Source: Schistocerca nitens (Eukaryota > Arthropoda > Insecta > Orthoptera > Acrididae). From it: a stretch of DNA of 64,000 nucleotides. Shown here one piece after another: positions 21,521-32,593 of the stretch. Below the pieces are notes generated by a model that was not told the DNA's origin, did no database searches, and was given only the letters and a program-made list of their open reading frames with translations. Numbering within the stretch: the stretch's first letter is position 1; each line of letters starts with the position of its first letter. Both the position numbers and the translations under genes were made by a program. The stretch spans positions 478,309,376-478,373,375 of the forward strand of contig NC_064619.1 in NCBI RefSeq assembly GCF_023898315.1, written 5' to 3'.

Positions 21521-21997
21521 ATGAAACGGAAATTTGACTGGACCAAACCCATGCACAATGCCTTTGGTAACCTTAAACCTGCCCTCCCCAAAGCCATTAC
21601 ACTCACCCACCCTGACCCTGACGCCCGTGTTTCTACCACGACTGATGCCAGTGACTCAGCTGTGAGTGCTGTTTTACAACAGCACACCACAGACTCAAGC
21701 CAACTGCTCCGCTTCTTTTCCAAGAAACTGACTAAGAGCCAATGTAAGTGGTCAGCTTTCGATTGTGATCTTCTTGCTGTGTACGAGGCGATTAAACACT
21801 TCCGTAGCGACCTCAAGGGGCGACATTTCACGATCTACTCAGATCACAAGCCTCTCATGTACACTATTCGTAATCCGGCTAAGGACCTTCCGCTGAGGTG
21901 TTTCCGTCATATGGTCTACATCTTTCAGCACTCTTCCGACACATGCCATATCTGCAGCGTGGAGAATGTTGTGGCAGACTACCTATCCCACATCTGA
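21521..21997 (+). pseudogene. RNase H of the CsRn1-like element
   Basis: 159-codon frame. 'TTDASDSAVSAVLQQ' carries the first Asp, 'DLLAVYEAIKHFR' the Glu, and 'YSDHKPL' the next Asp, followed by 'ENVVADYLSHI' as in Gypsy RNase H ends. Locally intact. Confidence 0.88.
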
Positions 21998-22159
21998 ATG
22001 CTAACCACACCATTGAACTTGGAAGAGCTCGCCCAACTTCAGGCTGAAGACGACAATATACAGCGATTGATGTCAGACAACGAGCGATCACTCTCTGTCC
22101 AACCCCACATCCTACATGGGTCAATGACTCAGGTTCTTTGTGACATCTCTACGGGCACT

Positions 22160-23231
22160 CCCCGCCCACTGCTCCCTATTGCTCTTCGACAGGGGTCTTT
22201 ACTGCTTTGCACAGCTTGGCCCACACGGGAATGCAGGCCACGATGAGGCTGATTACTGAGAGCTATGTCTGGCCCGGCATGAAACACGACTGCTGCACTT
22301 GGACCCCACACGTGTTTTCTTGCCAGTGTAGCAAGGACTTCAGGCACACTCAACCTCCATTAGGCAAGTTGGATGTTCCAAGAGGATGCCTTCAGAACGT
22401 CCAAATCGACATCGTTGGCCCCCTCCCCCCTTCCGAAGGGTACGGATACATCTTATCAATTGTCGACCATGTAACTCGCTGGGCCAAGGCAGCCTCTTTT
22501 GTTGACATCACAGACTATCGCTCGTTCTTTCGTATCTATGTGGATCAGGCGATTCGATTGTCCTCTTTCCTTCACAACTGACCAGGGACGACAGTTCGAG
22601 TCCATCCTCTTTGCATGGCTGTGCGAGCTCTGTAGTGCTGCTAAATTCCACACCATAGCTTAACACAAGCAGGCGAATGGCCTGGTCGTATTGTGGCACA
22701 GCACACTCAAGGCCGCGCTTATATGCCATAGTGGCTTATAGTCCAAGGCTCTCCCTTGGGTCCTGTTGGGCATCTCCCGGCACATAAACAAGACTTGAAT
22801 GCATCACTTGCTGAGATGCTATAGGGCAAGCCCCTCCTCCTTCCAGCAGAGTTCGTAGAGGACTCACTGTCGGTCGATACTAAGGGCCTTCTAGCTCTGG
22901 TTGAACAGGTTCATGTGCATATCGCATGCATCCACACTCCCCGGCCTCGCCCTCATTCCACCCCGCCTGTGTTTGGCCACAAGGACCTTGCACCTTGTGA
23001 ATTTGTGATGCTGCGTGATGACTCTGTGTGAGCGGCCTTGCAACCACCTTATTCAGGGCCTCACCGAGTGTTACATCGAGGTGTGAACACGTTCGTAATT
23101 CTTCTACATGGACGACTGTGTCTGTTAATCATCTGAAACCAGCGCGGTCACTCTCTGACCTGCCTTCTGAAGCGTCCGATCTGCCTTTCGTCGCTGCAGC
23201 CCCGCCTCCCCACGCCGCCGATCTGCCCTAG
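22160..23231 (+). pseudogene. Integrase of the CsRn1-like element, frameshifted
   Basis: H2C2 finger 'HSLAHTGMQATMRLITESYVWPG...CQC' at 22207-22330. 'VQIDIVGPLPPSEGYGYIL' (22399-22455) holds the first catalytic Asp. The frame ends at TGA 22579-22581, and the rest ('TDQGRQFES', 'NGLVERWHSTLKAAL' in other frames) is disrupted. The C-terminal 'VSVNHLKPA' with a Pro-rich tail occupies 23028-23231. Confidence 0.82.
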
Positions 23232-23380
23232 ACCGACGCCTCTCTACATATGCAGCAGTTGGCTGCATGGGACTCTTACAGTGCAATTTGCGACATGCCT
23301 ACTTCTCGCACTGGCAGCCGCCTACAACTGTGGCGATGGCACGAGCATTACGATTTGGAGTGATGAAGCTTCCCTCCGCA

Positions 23381-23411
23381 GAAGGGGGGTGGGGGTGGGG
23401 GGTGGGAGGCT
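23381..23411 (+). other. Polypurine tract of the CsRn1-like element
   Basis: AGAAGGGGGGTGGGGGTGGG and following G-rich sequence lie just before the 3' LTR TGTGGCG. Confidence 0.75.
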
Positions 23412-23412
23412 C

Positions 23413-23526
23413 TGTGGCGTCTCTGGCGCAGAGTGTCCTATCTTTGACTCTGACCGCTTTGAATTGCTTTGTTCTATGTCTCTCTCAGCAGGCAACTTTT
23501 TTACTACCATGCTTTGTTCTTCTTAA
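23413..23526 (+). repeat. 3' LTR of the CsRn1-like element, truncated
   Basis: Matches the first ~115 bp of the 5' LTR (TGTGGCGTCTCTGGCGC...TTGTTCTTCTTA) with about 15% divergence by eye, then stops at TTA where Harbinger sequence begins. The missing remainder was not found. Confidence 0.85.
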
Positions 23527-24132
23527 GGTGCGTTTACACTGCGATATGTATCGGCACATGTATGAGATACATGTATATGCGACTTTGCGACATGTATCGC
23601 GACTTGTATGAGTTGACAAGTATCAATTTCATACATGTATGAGCGTGCGTTTACACTGATTTGTATCACTGTGCGATGGCTTCCGACGACGATTTGGCAG
23701 ATTTCACATTTTTATGTGCTGGTACACTTGCTCTTTTGGAAGATGATAGGAAGAAAAGGCGGAGGAAGCGTAGATGGTGGCAGAGAGAGTTTCTTCGCAA
23801 ACGCGCTACTCACGGAGCTTACGCAATGCTCGTTCAGGAATTAACGCTAGAGGATGGCGCATATTTTAGAAATTATGTTAGGATGAGTATGGAGGATTTC
23901 CGCGGTTTGCTATCTCTTGTTGCTCCTCTTGTGTCCAAAACCAACACAAACTTTCGGGAAGCGATTCCACCAGAGGATCAGTTGGCAGTAACACTCCGTT
24001 TTTTGGCCACTGGGGATTCCTTTTCGACGTTAATGTATCTGCATAGAATATCAAAAAGTGCCTTATGCAACATTATTCTTCGTGTTTGTGAGGCCATTGT
24101 GCAAGTTTTATCCCAAGAAGTGAAGGTAAAAG

Positions 24133-24170
<38 letters not shown>

Positions 24171-24190
24171 ATGTACAACATTATATAATT
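23527..24190 (+). mobile_element. PIF/Harbinger transposon, 5' part
   Basis: Starts (A)GGTGCGTTTACACTGCGATA immediately after TTA, the preferred Harbinger target. The GCGTTTACACTG block recurs at 23646-23657. Between them lie several ATGTAT/ATACAT motifs, likely subterminal transposase-binding repeats. The transposase exon follows, then a (TA)n run at 24138-24163. The right end was not found, so the element is 3'-truncated or longer than I can trace. Confidence 0.78.
23676..24125 (+). pseudogene. Harbinger (HARBI1-like) transposase, first exon
   Basis: 150 uninterrupted codons ending at a good donor (AAG|GTAAAA). It has a basic N-terminal patch ('RKKRRRKRRWW'), then 'LEDGAYFRNYVRMSMEDFRGLLSLV', 'REAIPPEDQLAVTLRFLATGDSF' and 'ISKSALCNIILRVCEAIV', the standard order of the HARBI1/PIF N-terminal half. 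The DDE catalytic part, which follows in a second exon in many members, is not present downstream. Confidence 0.85.
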
Positions 24191-24955
24191 TTTTCATGCA
24201 TCTGGCACACGTATCAGTTTCTTGCTATTATTCCGGCTGCCTCGCGTGATAATGTTGACAACGGATGCTAATGCCGACAATAGTGTGTGAGACGTTGGCA
24301 TTAGCAATCGCGCGACAATGCAAATGTTTTGTCATGAAATATTCGTTTTACGAGGGCAATTACTTTTAACGAGCGGACGAGGGTACATACAAGTAACTGT
24401 CAACCAGGAACAGCAGCACAAATTTTCTACCGCGCCGTTGATGTTGCCAACATAACCACGTGAGGATGCTGGAATAGGAACTAAAATTTTAACGGCACAT
24501 ACATTTTGCAGCATAAATTTCTCAAATTTTGCTGAAATGGGTTAGCTTTTAGTTCTTTGGATCGACTGACATGCTTCACTCAGTAATACAATATCACAAT
24601 TTCTGAGGACGCTTTCTTCACAGTAAAGATATCCAACAACATTAATTTGTAATTAGTTTTATTAAGTAGTACTTGACACCACATTACATGCATATTTCAA
24701 CATTTATACATGTTTTTAAAGAATCCATAAATTATGATGCATTTGCATCTCGCTGGTACCAAACTATCATTGTTTTTATAAAACATTCTTATGGCTAACT
24801 CACGTTCCATTGATTCATGATTACTGAAATGGCGGGCTGTTTACTCGCTAACTGTCACAAATCCACAGTGCTGCCACCTGCCCATGGCTACCACTACTCA
24901 TTTCAAACATTCCTGTTCTTCTGTGTCACCTTGTATAACTAAGAGCCAGCTATTA
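24190..24955. other. Unassigned AT-rich DNA
   Basis: No Harbinger continuation, no coding signal and no clear repeat boundaries. Confidence 0.4.
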
Positions 24956-24959
24956 AACT

Positions 24960-25830
24960 TTACAGAAATTCTCATTACATAAAGCACAGAATATTATAGA
25001 AGATATAGGAACAGATATACAATCCAAAAAAAAATCTTCTTGAAGGTAACTTCAGTAGTACACATCTATGAGATTCGGAAAAAAGATGTTTCGGAACAAG
25101 AGGCAGGAAAACATAGTAAAAAACAAAGGAATCAAAATTCTGTGAGTAGTAGATTGAAGCCATTAAAAATTTTTTTACGTAATTGTAATTGTTTATTGAG
25201 GATGAGGCCATTGTTCTGAGAAATATACTTGAAAATGTCCATCCATTAGAGTACATCGAGCCTATGACCTTTATTTTCCCTATGTACAAAGGAAATATCT
25301 TCAACATTGACAGATGATCAGCAAAAGTGGAATTATGTACGTTAGTGCCTCTTTTTCCCAATAAATGTTCGTTCTAACTGACACTGAAACATCTTCCAGT
25401 TTATCCTATATAATAAACAGGACACATGTCACAAGTGATTTTATAAACTGCTAAGCTGTGTGTGAGAGCAACTGTGGTCTGGAGATTGTGAAGAAGATTC
25501 TTTTGCAAGTTATTGTAGGTGGAAAAGGTTCTTTGCATCCATATTTTTTAAACTAGAAGACAATGAATTCTGTAGAAATAGGGCCTAAAGTGGAATCGAG
25601 AAAACTTTTTTATATTCGTTAGTATCAGAAACAGCCCTAATACATAAAGTCATCACTTTAGCGTCAGTTTTAACTTTGAAGATCTTTTCAACACATGGGG
25701 GATTACAGCCATTATAACTGCAATAGCTTTTATTAAATTCATCTCTTCATTAAGCTTGTCAGGTGACAAAGATTTAGAAACGGCACGATGAATGGCTGAA
25801 TGGATTATTTTTTTATTGGAATTAGGATGC
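24960..25830 (-). mobile_element. Penelope-like element remnant with GIY-YIG domain
   Basis: On the minus strand, 25830-25640 reads like the end of a Penelope RT ('SKSLSPDKLNEEMNLIKAIA', 'VEKIFKVK'). Then at ~25440-25310 comes 'VYKITCDMCPVYYIG', a stop, 'TGRCFSV' and 'NEHLLGKRGTNVHNSTFADHL'. This is the GIY-YIG endonuclease fold preceded by the CxxC pair typical of Penelope-like elements. Two stops fall inside the nuclease domain. A 128-codon open frame at 25361-24975 is its tail. Confidence 0.8.
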
Positions 25831-25869
25831 ACTGAACTACGAGATTCCTACCTTAAAACTTATATGCGG

Positions 25870-26540
25870 TTGCTAAGAGACAGCTATGTTTTGAAAACTA
25901 TAATATCTCTTGCTTTGTAGTAGGCCTGACCTGTGTAAGTGAATGCGGAAGCAAGTGTGCTATTTGACTGAATGTTCTCGGTTTTTTTCGGTTTCTGCCG
26001 ACTCAAGACTGAAGTGGGATGCAACAGTGGAAGAAGTAAGGGGAAAATATGGACAGATATGTAATATTGTATGTCCTTCCAACCAGCGCTTTTGCTGTTC
26101 CCAAGATTTGAGTTGGTACCACCTCCTGTATAAATAAAAGAAGTAATCAAGAAAAAGCCTTATGTGATTGATACATAATACCTATAGATAGCTATATTAC
26201 ATTCATCTAAGTCATTTCATTGTGTAAACATACACATATCTGCCAGCAGTCGTCAGTTACATTGCTCAAGCATCTGTTGTCATATGATTACCAGAAGAAG
26301 ATCATACTTAGATTTTAGGTATTTCAATGTTATTCCAGCGCAGATTGAACTCTATAACACGTGCTAAAGCATCAAAAGTCTTAAGTTTCTTTACTGTGCT
26401 AAATGTGCAACCCACATAGTGCTTGTATCAAATTTCTCTTGACAGTGTGTCGTTGTACCTGCCATTAGTTCCCATGTGGAAATATCGTCGTTCGTATTCA
26501 CGTAGCTCAGTAGGTGAGGTTGACAGTGTTTTAGTGTGTT
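25870..26540. other. Unassigned DNA
   Basis: Short frames in both strands without recognisable domains. Confidence 0.4.
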
Positions 26541-26779
26541 AAATGCACAGATACGATGATTAGTGGGTTTATTTCATCATCGCTGGGCCGCGTCAGCAAT
26601 GTACAAGCAGTATGACTGAATGTGAGAGAAAGTGAGCTACATTGCTTCACAATTTTACTAGTATACTACGTGAAATGAAGATCAGGTGTCACACGTATCA
26701 CACGAAGCACGTTAACTAAAAACTCTGTATCCTACATTTAAATGCATCACATCATTTCATCTGACCTAAATTTCCTGTC

Positions 26780-27195
26780 AAGAAACACAATGTTGAATTT
26801 TGAAAAGTGTGCAGCTTATTTCGGCGCCGAATACAACAGAGATACTGATAATTGGAGTTAGTTAATGAAACAGCTGCATTCAGTTTCCAGAGCTGATGAA
26901 CAGTATGATGAGGCTCCTCATTTGGATATCTTCAATGAATTTACGAAATTTAAGTGAGAAGTCGTCCATTCAAACATCAAAATAGGTTTGAGGATATTTA
27001 TGATAACATCAGTGAATGCAGCATATTGTGAATAAAGTTTCAGCAAATTTTAGTTGATAAGAAACTACTTAATGTCGAATATAGATGAAAGGAGACTTTT
27101 AAGTTTAGTTATCTTGTCGACATAATATGACACAGCTGCCGAACTTAATTTCAGTTACATAATCAGTGAGTTTACTACGCTCAAAGCAATGTAAA
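26780..27195 (+). mobile_element. hAT transposase C-terminal remnant
   Basis: In broken frames 26930-27190 reads 'LRIFMTTSVNAAYCE', stop, 'SFSKF', 'LIKNYLMSNIDERRLLSLVIL', then 'AELNFSYIISEFTTLKA'. This matches the hATC dimerisation domain of ZMYM1-like hAT transposases ('CERSFSKLKLIKNYLR'). Only this part is recognisable. It is unrelated to the hAT at 9988. Confidence 0.72.
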
Positions 27196-27199
27196 GTGA

Positions 27200-28965
27200 T
27201 AATAGTAACATAATTCCTGGAAAGGGATATTTCCTCATTTAAATATTACCCTTTTTCTTTTATTTCTGATTTATGCTTTATGCATTGTCAATAACGTACG
27301 AGGTACAGATAAAATATGTTCTTTATTACACACCACAATAAAACCAATATATAGGGTATCACATGTGGTTCGAGATATCGAAACGAGTTTTCTGCAAATG
27401 ATACTATGCTATAGGGAACATACTTTGGTGTGTGATAGAGGGTCTTAACTCTTACATCGATAGAGATAATGAAGAAAGTATACTTTTTAAATAAATTTAT
27501 ATACTTTTTAATAGCATCAGAAAGCACTTGAAAAGATGAGTACAGTGATATAACGACTGTTAATTTTGTCTTTGAAATTCTTTACATAAATTCAAGAAGT
27601 ATTCTAAACTTGGAAGGCAAATTGGCTGGAATCGTCTATAGCGTTGTAAACAAGGTCATGACAGGCTTTGTCTTTGTATCAAGACTTTCGACTATTTAGG
27701 CCTTATTGTCTGCGCTGCACAGCTAGCAAAAACATAGTTGTCTATCGGCAGGTCATTCCTGCTTCAACTTTCCTTGCATGCAAACATGTGCACCAAAGAG
27801 AAGAAGTTGTACTGTGACTGTCAAAGAAATACTGTCGAAATTGTACGATGGTTTGGGAATGTCTGTCCTGATGTTTGCTGACATAGCGCAAGGAACTAGC
27901 ACTAATTCTTAGGTCACTAGTACGAACAGGCAACTTCAACATCAAACAGAGGACGATGACAAAGACTGCAAGTGACAGAGCGCATGAAGAAACTGTTCAA
28001 GCTACAGTGCTTATCAGTCCGCAGAATTCCAGCCTTATCATCTGGCACTACATCAGGCACTCGGAGGAGGTGATTTCGATTATCTCTGCAGTGCCTGCAA
28101 GACGACACTACGTTTTTTTCAATGTGTGCTTTTTACCAACGAAGTAATATTTTCAGACCACGGTTAGGCTATATAAGTTTACGTAACAAGCGCTACAGTG
28201 CAGCTGAAAATCTGCTCTGGTTTAGTCAGTTAAAACACCATTGACCATGGAGCGCTAACATATGATGCCAAATCTTAGGAAATTTCATTCTGGGGCGTAG
28301 CTTCATACCAGGAGTGTTAAAAGGGAAACGTGTGGACACTTCCTTATGAACATTCTGCCTGTTCTTCTAGAAAAGGTACCACTGGACAAGCGACAGTGTA
28401 TACGAGTAGTGAGAAAAAGGAAGTACAAGTGCAGCTTTGTGCCATCTGCCTATCTCAGCGGTAACCATACCTCAAGTGCAAGAATGTAACCAGCAACCCC
28501 TCGCTTCCCATCCTCTCCATTTGCAAAAAATTCAAATAACATGGGAATAAGAGGTTTATAAGCTAGTCTGCATCGTTGCCAAATTTATTCAAGATGGTGG
28601 ACCCTCTCCCCATCCTACCACATGATGTAGATGTGGCAATGTTACAAATGTGACGTCTAATTAAGTAATTAAATTGATCAACTAATTACCCTGTCCCCTC
28701 CGCCTTTCATTCCCCTACCCTTCCCACTCCACTCCCCCATCTCCTCTCCCCCCATGGAAAAATGGTGGAAACACTCAGTCTATGCTGAGCTGTTGATGAG
28801 GAAGGACATACCATGGTTTTCTTTATTTCATTAATTTTGGATGTTATCCTCTTAGAAAATTCGTCCTAAAATTTTTTCATGTATGTGTGTCTGTCCATAT
28901 TGACTGCGTGGAGATTGACTGAGCATACAGCCAGCAGAATCTGACAACAATGTAAACTTGAGCAT
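27200..28965. other. Unassigned DNA, C/T-rich near 28690-28755
   Basis: Two short minus-strand frames (28108-27917 and 27945-27742) overlap but match nothing known. A pyrimidine-rich tract lies at 28690-28755. No RNA gene seen. Confidence 0.4.
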
Positions 28966-28966
28966 A

Positions 28967-30409
28967 TTGACACATCAAAAAAAGTGTTACATCACCCCAG
29001 TTCCCAGAACTCCTGAAAACAGACGTTGACTGTGGATATTGTATCACAGACACAGTCCCTTTGTCTGTTCAGAGATGTTTCTAAACCCTCCAAAAGATGT
29101 CAACAAACATGCATGAGCAGCGCCTATTTGACGGAGGGGGTCCGACAGCCGATCAGTTCCAGTCATTCCACCAGGTAGGAGGTACACGGCTCGTGTTGTT
29201 TATAGTTCAACCAAGCCTAGACGGCCAATACTGCTGTTCGATCGTGTCCGCATTGTTACTTTGTGCCAGGAAGGGCTCTCAACAAGGGAAGTGTCCAGGC
29301 ATCTCGGAGTGAACTAAAGTGATATTGTTTGGACATGGAGACAGGAAATGTTAATGACAGGTCTCGCTCCGGCCCCCCAAATGCTACTACTGCAGTGGAT
29401 GACCGCTACTTAGGGGTTATGGGTCGGAGGAAATCTGACAGCAACGCTACCATGTTGAATTATGCTTTTCTTGCAGCCACAGGACGTTGTGTTACCACCC
29501 AAACTGTGCATAATAGGCTGCATGATGCGCAAAATCACTCCCGACATCCATGACGAGGTCCATCTTTGCAACCACGACACCACGCAGCACGGTACAGTTG
29601 GGCCCAACAACATACTGAATGGACTGTTCAGGATTGGCATCACGTTCTCTTCACTGATGAGTGTCGCATATGCCTTCAACCAGACCATTGTCAGAGACAT
29701 GGTTGGAGGCAACCTGGTCAGGCTGAACGCCTTATACACACTGTCACAGCGAGTGCAGCAAGCTGAAGGTTCCCTGCTGTTTTGGGGTGGCATTATGTGG
29801 GGCCGACATACGCCGCTAGTGGTGATGGAAGCTCTACGATGCGTGAATGCCATCTTCAGACCGATAGTGCAACCACATCAGCAGCATACTAGCATGGCAT
29901 TCGTCTTCATGGACGACAATTCCCGCCCCCATCGCGAACATGTTGTGAATGACTGCCTTCAGGGTAACGACATCGCTCGACTAGAGTGGCCAGCTTGTTC
30001 TCCAGACATGAGCTCTATCGAACATGCCTAGGATAGACTGAGAAAGGCTGTTTATGGACGATGTGACCCACCAACCAATCTGGGATCCACGCCGAATCGC
30101 CGTTGAGGAGTGGGACAATTTGGACCAGCAGTGTCTTGACGAACTTGTGGATAGTATGCCACGACGAATACAGGTATGCATCAATGCAAGAGGACGTGCT
30201 ACTGGGTATTAGAGGTACCAGTGTGTACAGTAGTCTAGACCAATGCCTCTGAAGGTCTCGCTGTATGGTGGTACAAAATGCAATGTGTGGTTTTCATGAG
30301 CAATAAAAAGGACGGAAATCATGTTTATGTTGCTCTCTATTCCAACTTTCTGTACAGGTTCCATAACTCTCGGAACCGAGGTGGTGCAAAACTTTTTTTG
30401 ATGTGTGTA
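28967..30409 (+). mobile_element. Tc1-like transposon, full length but frameshifted
   Basis: The ends ACACATCAAAAAAAGTG (28970) and CTTTTTTTGATGTGTG (ending ~30408) are inverted repeats of about 40 bp including GGTTCC(C/G)AGA. The right flank is TA. Transposase pieces: 'FTDECRICLQPD' with the first Asp (29650-29690), 'GSLLFWGGIMWGR' (29765-29805), 'VFMDDNSRPHREH' with the second Asp (29905-29945) and 'SPDMSSIEHA' with the Glu (30000-30028), ending in TAG where Trp is normal. Frames change near 29560 and 29700. Confidence 0.88.
29462..30031 (+). pseudogene. Tc1-like transposase, C-terminal open segment
   Basis: 189-codon frame; only the second half (from about 'EGSLLFWGG') is the true transposase frame. 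The first Asp lies in the frame of 29566-29766. The stop TAG at 30029-30031 replaces the conserved Trp codon (AWD), and the end is readable as 'SMPRRIQVCINARG' near 30155-30190. Confidence 0.75.
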
Positions 30410-31140
30410 TATATCCTATTAATGAGTGTGCTGTTGAATGGAATATGAATGTGGTGTTTTATTATTTCATTTACTTTAATTTGATTTTGATTTCACTGCA
30501 AAGATATGTGGAGGCACGAATCATTCTTAGATTTTACTGATACAAAAATGTAATGTGGGATCCTGTATAATTATTGAAGTTACTGAGATGAAACCGAGCT
30601 CAAAAAAGTTATTCGTTATAGGCTATATACACACAAAAAAAGTATTTCACCATTTTCAGTACGTATGGACTTACATGTCATTTAATTTCGTCTTAGTGCA
30701 GGCCAAGTCTCAGTCCTATTGCACCTAACAAGAATTGTCTGAATAAATCGTTAAGTGCTTTGAAAATGTTAATTTCCTGTAGATCATGAATGAAGGAAGT
30801 AATGTCGCCGATCTCCAGCGTCGCCTGTGGAAAGAACGGGATAGTAATTACGATAATTTGAAATTGCCACGTAATGGCGGCCAATAGTCGCCGTCCAGCG
30901 ATGTTAAGCTTGTTTCTGAAATACTTTTAAAAATGATGGGACAAGGAAACGGAACATGTGGTGCAGGTTACAGTTAAAATTAACAACAGCAATACTTTAG
31001 ACATATATTGTGGCTCACTGGTCAACATGTACACGCCTTATTGTGGAGATATCCAAATAAGACAAAGCAAGAGAGAGTACATAACACATCAAGCTAAGTA
31101 ACGTAGCTTGATGTGGTACCACGGTACTTTAGTTTTTTAT
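30410..31140. other. Unassigned DNA
   Basis: No coding region or known repeat recognised. Confidence 0.4.
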
Positions 31141-31275
31141 GTTTGACTGTGCCTTATTCTGGCATGTATTAGTTTCTTTTATGCTTCTGAAGAGGCTAGA
31201 TTACTCTAGCTGAAACCTGGGTAAAGACCAGTAACTTTTCGCAACTGAAGCGGATCTTTGACGTATTAACGATAT
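31141..31275 (+). ncRNA. Hammerhead-ribozyme-like motif in a dispersed repeat
   Basis: CTGAAGA (31187-31193) fits the CUGANGA core. GGCTAGA/TCTAGCT (31194-31200, 31205-31211) forms a 7-bp stem II around TTAC, closing with a G-U pair. GAAA (31212-31215) follows. A stem III of A-U, C-G, a bulged C and UGG/CCA then leads to GTA (31231-31233), a valid cleavage triplet. Stem I pairs poorly (TATGCTT against ACTTTTC), so this is probably a decayed or weak ribozyme. Such motifs are known in Penelope-like elements. No protein-coding part lies next to it. Confidence 0.45.
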
Positions 31276-31349
31276 ATCGTTCAGTTTAAATATACTGAAA
31301 CAGTACAATAAAACACTAACCCTATTTGATTTTCATAGCCACCAAACAT

Positions 31350-31870
31350 TTACAAGTACGCATACAGACAAACTATCCAACAGACTCTCTCATGTACTAA
31401 CTTACTACATATTCTGAGAGGCTGTTTCAGGAAAATGCGCTTATTATATGTATGCTTTGCCTTCTTCCATTCTCATTTGACTTACGGAATTCTGATGTGT
31501 GCAAATTACAGAGGGGCAAAAATAATATTTCAGTGGCAGAAAAAGATGTTTAGACGTGGGTGTGCACCACTAGAATCTTATAGAAATTACTTTAAGAAAC
31601 GAAATATTATGACAGTACCATGTTTATATACGTATATTTTCCTTCTGTTTACTACAGAAAATATAAATCAGCGTAATCTCAGGAACACATTACATCTGCA
31701 TGACACAAGAAATGCACATGTAATTGGCATGCCATAAATCAGAATAGCAAAGATCCACCATAGTTATAAATATCTTGGTATCATATTTTTCAACCAGAGT
31801 AAAAAAATTACCCATACAACATGTGTGTTTATAAATTCAAAAATATGATGCATCTGCACAGATGTGCTCC
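31350..31870 (+). mobile_element. LINE 3' end (Jockey/CR1-like)
   Basis: An open 100-codon stretch (31435-31737) is the C-terminal end of a LINE polyprotein: 'FFHSHLTYGILMCANYRGAKIIF', 'MTVPCLYTYIFLL', 'LHDTRNAH'. This is the pattern after the RT thumb in Jockey/I-type elements. The same region is visible in the LINEs at 38040-38880 and 62428-62889, at different divergence. Confidence 0.75.
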
Positions 31871-31874
31871 TTTG

Positions 31875-32589
31875 CGAAAATTTCCTGTCCACACGATACT
31901 ACATTTCAACTAATTAGACAATTGTCCACTAGCAAGTAACTTCTGCAAGCACTTGCTGGGGTTTTTACATAAGAACAAAAACTTGAGCAAGTTTAATTTT
32001 ACATGTCGCTTCGTTAAGTTAATTTCAGGGACTTGCTGCAAGTAGCTGCAGAAGTATTTCAACTAGAATTCTGTCGTGAGATAACGAAGTGGATATTTAC
32101 GGTGTTGCTGTTAAAAACAGAGCAACTGCCATCATTGCTCCATCATCTTTTACCGAAGAATACTCGTTACAAAAAATAATATGAAGAAGAAAAGAAAATT
32201 TTGGGTGTAGAATCTAGTATAGAAGAGTACATATTTAAGTTACCAACACACACTAATGATTGAAATAAGATCAGAGGACTTCACTCAGATTAAAAACTAT
32301 CTGAGAATGTCATACACTAATTTCGTACTTTTCTTGTCGATTGTACAATCAAATTTTTGAAAATAGGATAGAAATATGCGACACGTTAAACCACGAGGAG
32401 ATGGGCTTTTAATTATCTTTGATTTTTGCAAACACTTATTCTTACTTTTATCACGAATAGAATTCCTTTGTTATTTATGCTGACATCGGGAAATATTTAG
32501 AGACATCATTACTCAATTCTACTCGCCCTTCTGGAGAAACAAAGTAATATGTAAATTAAGTTTGCTCTTCCTTGGCTGTGGTGACCAGT
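31875..32589. other. Unassigned flank of the mariner-like element
   Basis: TGTCCACA at ~31878-31885 has an inverted match TGTGGACA at 34746-34753, on the other side of the mariner-like insertion. Both flanks also hold CTGCAAG/CTTGCAG-type motifs. This hints at an older host element about 1 kb long. Confidence 0.35.
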
Positions 32590-32593
32590 TATA

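Larger units (their letters stand above)
17941..23526 (+). mobile_element. Gypsy/Ty3 retrotransposon, CsRn1/Kabuki-like
   Basis: Order: 5' LTR, primer-binding site matching the tRNA-Trp 3' end, gag with a CHCC knuckle, protease, RT, RNase H, integrase, polypurine tract, truncated 3' LTR. A tRNA-Trp primer and CHCC rather than CCHC gag are known traits of the CsRn1/Kabuki lineage. Several frameshifts and a SINE in the gag-pol junction make it inactive. The 3' LTR ends at TTA, where a Harbinger element starts. Confidence 0.9.

Noticed and set aside
24975-25361. 128-codon minus-strand frame as a separate gene
   Set aside because: Its start is in frame with the Penelope-like GIY-YIG remnant and it has no independent features.
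27742-28108. Pair of overlapping minus-strand frames
   Set aside because: Short, no recognised domain, no splice or promoter context; kept only as unassigned DNA.
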